Assembly (NCBI RefSeq): GCF_000512565.2
Contig: NC_089305.1
Coordinates: 1,550,001 to 1,614,000 of the forward strand
Direction: 5' to 3'
Source of the DNA: Kwoniella dejecticola CBS 10117
Taxonomy: Eukaryota > Basidiomycota > Tremellomycetes > Tremellales > Cryptococcaceae
DNA length: 64,000 nt
The notes under the pieces are model-generated. The model was given only the letters and a program-made list of their open reading frames with translations, ran no database searches and was not told the origin of the DNA. Position numbers and translations under genes: made by a program. Every line of letters begins with the position of its first letter. Within the stretch, counting starts at the first letter, position 1. Of this stretch, positions 60,039 to 64,000 are shown piece by piece.

Positions 60039-61295
60039 ATGCACTTCCAAGTTATTCTTTACGCTCTCCTGGCTTTCCGCCATGTGACTCTGGCGATAGT
60101 CATCGGTTCGGTCCACCCCACTCGAGGCTTGGACAGCCCTACTCTTGTCGAGAAAGACACATGTGTTTGCCCGTATGATCCCGAGCAAGAGGGATTCTGG
60201 GAATGTCGTTGAGTTCCCTTAGCCCTTTAGTCATGTCGACCAGTGGACTGGAATAACACTGACAAGCATAAATGAAATGTAGAATTGGCATGTAACAATA
60301 ATTCGAAGAGGATGTATCTCTCAACAAGAGATCTTACCAATTTCACCGAGAGAATCTGTTTTTGCCCTCTGGACGACCCTTTTTGTAGTGAGTCCTACTT
60401 TGTGTCATGTATACAGTCACGCTGAAATGACAGAATCGAGATTGCCCACCTATTCACTGGCCTCATGGGGAGCCTCCAAAGGGCAAAAGAGAGCCCGAAA
60501 ATACTGTGGCGGTACTCCATGCTCAAAATTGGCCCCCGGATGGACACGAGGTTTGCCATACCGTCAATGAAGAGGTAGTCTGCATTCGTAAGTATTCACT
60601 CACCCCTACCTCCGCCTACGGGTAATCTTCGCCGTGAAGCTGGACGTGGCTGATGGGGCATGATCCGATAGCTTGTATCGAGAAACGAGTTGTTTGTCCG
60701 GTGAATAAACGAGCTTTGGTTCCGCCCGACAGATGCTTAAGGGCACTCGGTGGGAAATTTATCTGTCGTGAGTTTCAGTGACTGATTCACTCTCCTGGTA
60801 GACGGTATAGATGATATGGCATGGTCGTTCTCAAGCTCCCTGTCCACCTACGTGTTGTCCACGAGATATTGCCCGAGCTTTAGAGGAGAGTGGGGGTGAT
60901 GTATGGTGTCGCGAGTCTGTACTCTTTATCGGTTTGAGTAGATCGTGAGCTCATATGACGATTGTATAAAATCAATAGCTCCTTGTCCTATTGAGATCAG
61001 AGAGGAGACAAAACCTTTCGATCCCGCTCCCACTCATCCAACTTCACCAAGACCTCCGATCCATCCCCCGATGCCTCCTAGACCAACCCACTGTCCTCCT
61101 TGTCACAAGGATGAGAATGGTCACTTGGTCTGTCGTGAGTCATCGTGCGATCTTACATTATCAGGCTCGGCATTCAAGAAACCTTTGCTGATTCAAATCT
61201 TTTCGCTTTTTTGAAAAAACAAAAATTGCATTGCAGCTTTCTGTCCTATTCAAGGTTCTGCCACTTTGTTGTCCACTCAGCCGACCGGCAGATAA
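60039..61295 (+). CDS. secreted Cys/Pro-rich modular protein A
   Basis: Family not recognised; paralogue of the next gene. Exons 60039-60207, 60283-60387, 60441-60587, 60672-60767, 60979-61134 and 61237-61295 give 243 residues. The signal peptide is MHFQVILYALLAFRHVTLA. Modules in order: CVCPYDPEQEGFWEC; CNNNSKRMYLSTRDL...RICFCPLDDPFC; NCPPIHWPHGE...EVCHTVNEEVVCI; PCIEKRVVCPVNK...FIC; PPCPIEIREE...CPPCHKDENGHLVC; a short PFCPIQGS end. All five introns are in phase 1 and internal exon lengths (105, 147, 96, 156) are multiples of three, so each exon is a symmetric module; three junctions fall at a Cys-Pro step. The even Cys spacing suggests disulphide-bonded units. Exon 3's acceptor (60440) was chosen because it matches the paralogue; the nearer CAG gives a stop-containing frame. 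Confidence 0.75.
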
Positions 61296-61961
61296 TTTAC
61301 GGTGAGATACAGTCTTTGCTTGCAAAGTAAGCGTTGATTCAGAGCTTTCTTAGTTTCGATTTTCAAGCGAGAGTTATCAATGTAATTTTAACCCAGTAAT
61401 GTTATGATTAGCTTCGAGTCGTCATGGTCGCCGAGTAGAAAGATGTGACAATCATAAGTTAGTGAGCAGCAAGTTTAGATTCTGCATCGACGTGCCTCGA
61501 GGTGTTCGTGGCATTCCTTTGAGTTCAATCATCTGACTTTTTGTCCATTCAAATCGTACTCAGACCACACCGTTCTCTTGACACAGACGCAGAAGCAGAT
61601 GCAAAGGACGTACATACCACAGTCGTGTCTCAGATCACTTTAAACAAATTCAAGCATCAATCAATCAATCAAACATCATCTGGACCGGATGACCGAGATG
61701 AATCAGGCACAGCATCACCATCAATCACAAACAACAATCAGAAGTTGAACGTTGAGAAACCCTTTTTTGGATTTGATGGTCTTGCCTCACGTTCTACTGC
61801 TGGACGGATCACATTACTAGATGCCTCTGTACAAAATGATGCAACTTCTCTCTTCCGGTAACGATGAACCCCTCCCTGCCTCTTTAATCCTGCCCAGCAT
61901 ATTCTCGCTTTGAGTTGTCCCGATATCATCAAAGATTGACTCAGAGCACAGCTCATCCAAG
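61296..61961. promoter_or_regulatory. intergenic region between the two Cys/Pro-rich genes
   Basis: About 670 bases: the 3' end of gene A and the promoter of gene B. A 106-codon frame at 61541-61861 has no supporting features. No clear TATA box at the spacing seen for gene A. Confidence 0.45.
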
Positions 61962-63278
61962 ATGCTATTCTTCCCCACCGGTCCCAGCTTCATGATAGTT
62001 GTCTGCTTGCTTCTCACATCCTTCTGCACCAGCGTGCTTGCCGTCAACGAACCTTTCTTGGATGGAAGAGATATTCGATCTTCAATTCCTGAAGACAAGT
62101 GCGTCTGCGAATATGACCCGGAAATCCCTGAAGGCTGGCTTGAATGCGGTGCGTCTCGATCTTTCCTTTTATCTGCACAAAGACAGGGTGACTCGCTGAT
62201 CGAAACAACTTGATAGAGGCCAAATGTCTCGATCATCAAGAAAAGATGTATCTTTCCAAGAAGGATTTATCCCATCTCACCAGACAAGTTTGCGTCTGTC
62301 CTGAAGATGTACCAGACTGTCGTGAGTGAGAATTATCTGTACTGTCTGAATATTCCTACGACGACTTGGAGGTCACCAGCTGAAATCATCGTGATGTGCC
62401 TTCCAGCCTGCCCATTGCAGCCTCCTCCCGATTGCTGTTACACTAATGTCGCTAAAAGAGAGAATGAAGCCTCTATCACTCCAGCTTTACATGCCAGATC
62501 TTGTCCACCAAGCGGAGTGATCTGTCATCTTACATCGGACGGTATCCAATGCATTCGTGAGTGTTCCCTTGAAATTTTACTGTTTTGGAGTTTGGTAACA
62601 CAGATATTGATGTGTCGGTGACCCAGCTTGCATCGAGAAACGGATCATCTGTCCATTGTACGCAAGAGAAGAGAGCGAAGCTACCGTGTGCTTAGCTTCT
62701 AGAGCAGATGGTCGAATCAAATGTCGTGAGATATACGTCCACTACAACGGTTATATTGGAGTAGGCATTGACTGACCTCTGAACATGTTTATTCCAGCTT
62801 CTTGTCCTCAATGCCAGCCTTGCGCTTACAAGCGAGCTGTGGACGACACCGCTGCCATCTGGTGTCGTAAGTGGGCCCACGGAGATCTTCATCGATTGAT
62901 AAATTGATCTCCGACATTTGTGTGATAGCTCCCTGCTTCCCTCCTCACCCACCCAATTGCCCACAATGTTGGTACAACGCCTTTGGCGTGGTGCAATGTC
63001 GTACGTGACTGCGTTCTGTTGAGTCAATCTCCTTAGACTAACTGTTCGAGACTAGCTTCCTGTCCTTGGCCACCTGCGACTTCTACTAAACCACCTTTGC
63101 CTTCCCATACATTCTGCTCTTTGAGCAAGAAATATTGCATCGCTAATCCCGATGGCACTTATAGATGCCGTGAGTCGCCTTTACGGAGATTTGAGTCAGG
63201 CGACTGGTGAGATGACTAATCTGTGTGTATGCGTGTGTAGCTGGGTGTGGTCCTATCCCCGTCACGCTCGAAGCTTAG
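61962..63278 (+). CDS. secreted Cys/Pro-rich modular protein B
   Basis: Paralogue of protein A. Exons 61962-62148, 62217-62321, 62407-62556, 62627-62725, 62798-62866, 62929-63000, 63056-63169 and 63241-63278 give 277 residues. The ATG at 61962 is used; MIVVCLLLTSFCTSVLA from 61992 would be a cleaner signal peptide. The first four modules align with A: CVCEYDPEIPEGWLEC; CLDHQEKMYLSKKDL...VCVCPEDVPDC; PCPLQPPPDCC...GVICHLTSDGIQCI; PCIEKRIICPLYA...RIKC. Three more follow: PSCPQCQPCAYKRA...IWC, PPCFPPHPPNCPQCW...VQC, PSCPWPPATSTKPP...GTYRC, then PGCGPIPVTLEA. All seven introns are phase 1 and all six internal exons (105, 150, 99, 69, 72, 114 nt) are multiples of three. Function unknown; extracellular by its signal peptide. 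Confidence 0.78.
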
Positions 63279-63891
63279 CGAGGTACAGTTTCCCAATCGA
63301 TACGAACATAAGCGTGCGCCGATCATTGTGGAGGAAGAATGGAATGAAGTTCTAGCTCAGCAGGCACGATCAAGAAGTTCGGGTAATACTCGTATCCTCA
63401 TGGTAAATTAGATCTGTAACAATACGATAGTGATTCAATGCAGCGTATGCCCTTCATGTGGCTTGTGATGCCATGACCCCAAAGAATGCGCTCGTCACAT
63501 TGACAACAATGTGGGTGCTTATGTGTGAGATCGCTCGACGACTTTGCTATCTGATGAACAATCAGGCTTGATCTGCACTTTCGCACTTCTTGCTTGTGTT
63601 TATTCAGAATAAGCGATATAGCCAAGAAGCCAAGGTTGGCGATCATTCTGATCGTCAGCGCAATAGGTATGATCCCCGAGTCGTCATCTGATCAGACCGT
63701 TCTCCCCATCAAAGATAAATCGCTCATCAACTGATCCTACAAATCCCGTATTGGGTTTGAAGATGGCAGTCGCTGGTACATAATGCTGCTTGAAACTCTT
63801 TTGAGATGGTCGACCTGCTAATCTTCGCCCAGGTTGAACGACATCTTCTTGACATAATTTACTCATTCCTATAATACGCTACGACTCCGTC
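63279..63891. other. intergenic region before the last gene
   Basis: About 610 bases. Two short minus-strand frames (63398-63646, 63684-63866) exist, one with a hydrophobic stretch, but no gene is supported. It includes the promoter of the gene at 63892. Confidence 0.4.
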
Positions 63892-64000
63892 ATGCAGTTC
63901 AACGATTTCAACTTTTACTTCTTTTTCCTCGGCTTCATCTTCACCGCTATCCTTGCCACCGCTTCTGCTGTCCCCCAACCTCAGTCCGATTCAGGCTTTT
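63892..64000 (+). CDS. secreted protein, 5' end only (cut by window edge)
   Basis: The ATG at 63892 opens MQFNDFNFYFFFLGFIFTAI, a Phe-rich hydrophobic signal peptide, followed by LATASAVPQPQSDSGF and the window end. A probable signal-peptidase site lies after ATASA. Only 36 residues are visible, so no family can be given. Its position after four signal-peptide genes on the same strand suggests it belongs to the same secreted-protein cluster; no similarity to proteins A or B is visible in this part. Confidence 0.55.
   Translation, partial: MQFNDFNFYFFFLGFIFTAILATASAVPQPQSDSGF

Noticed and set aside
63350..63395. tRNA-like A-box (TAGCTCAGCAGG) with a GTTCGGG nearby
   Set aside because: The B-box-like sequence is only ~25 bases away and does not fit the consensus; no cloverleaf can be formed at tRNA length.
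63398..63866. Two short minus-strand frames that might form a two-exon membrane peptide
   Set aside because: One hydrophobic stretch is visible, but no convincing splice join or homologous pattern.

Overview
This 64 kb window is nuclear DNA of an intron-dense basidiomycete yeast. The many short GT-AG introns (mostly about 50-120 nt), frequent CTGAC/CTAAC-like branch sites and the general look of the proteins suggest the Tremellales (Cryptococcus/Kwoniella group). That placement is inference; no ribosomal or other marker gene is present to prove it. I found no tRNA, rRNA, CRISPR array or intact transposon.

Layout. 1-15.5 kb is a run of plus-strand housekeeping genes: the 3' part of DNA topoisomerase II, a WAPL cohesin-release factor, eIF4G with a long ATG-free leader, and the U5 snRNP assembly factor AAR2. 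15.7-17.3 kb (minus) is a steroid 5-alpha-reductase-family enzyme. 17.9-22.8 kb holds two proteins I do not recognise. 23.5-25.8 kb is an Rvs167/amphiphysin BAR-SH3 protein, convergent with an unrecognised coiled-coil protein (26.5-30.4 kb, minus). That gene is divergent from SNF4, the AMPK gamma subunit. Then come a DUF7729-type secreted/GPI protein, an AT-hook protein, a 3.3 kb gene-free stretch, a Zn2Cys6 transcription factor, the GET-pathway co-chaperone SGT2, an Rds1-like ferritin-fold secreted protein, V-ATPase proteolipid c (minus, 11 exons with microexons down to 10 nt) and, divergent from it, chaperonin CCT7.

From about 56 kb to the right edge the character changes. There is no recognisable housekeeping gene, only proteins with predicted signal peptides. 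Two neighbouring genes encode repeat-built secreted proteins sharing an R-A-I-A-A motif. Two tandem paralogues are Cys/Pro-rich proteins whose internal exons are nearly all length multiples of three, with every intron in phase 1 and most junctions at a Cys-Pro boundary. A fifth secreted-protein gene is cut by the window edge. This looks like a locally expanding cluster of secreted proteins and is the best candidate for undescribed biology here.

Other notable items are an exact-length, in-frame tandem duplication of the last coding segment of WAPL, placed so that splicing could swap C-termini, and the microexon series in the V-ATPase c gene.
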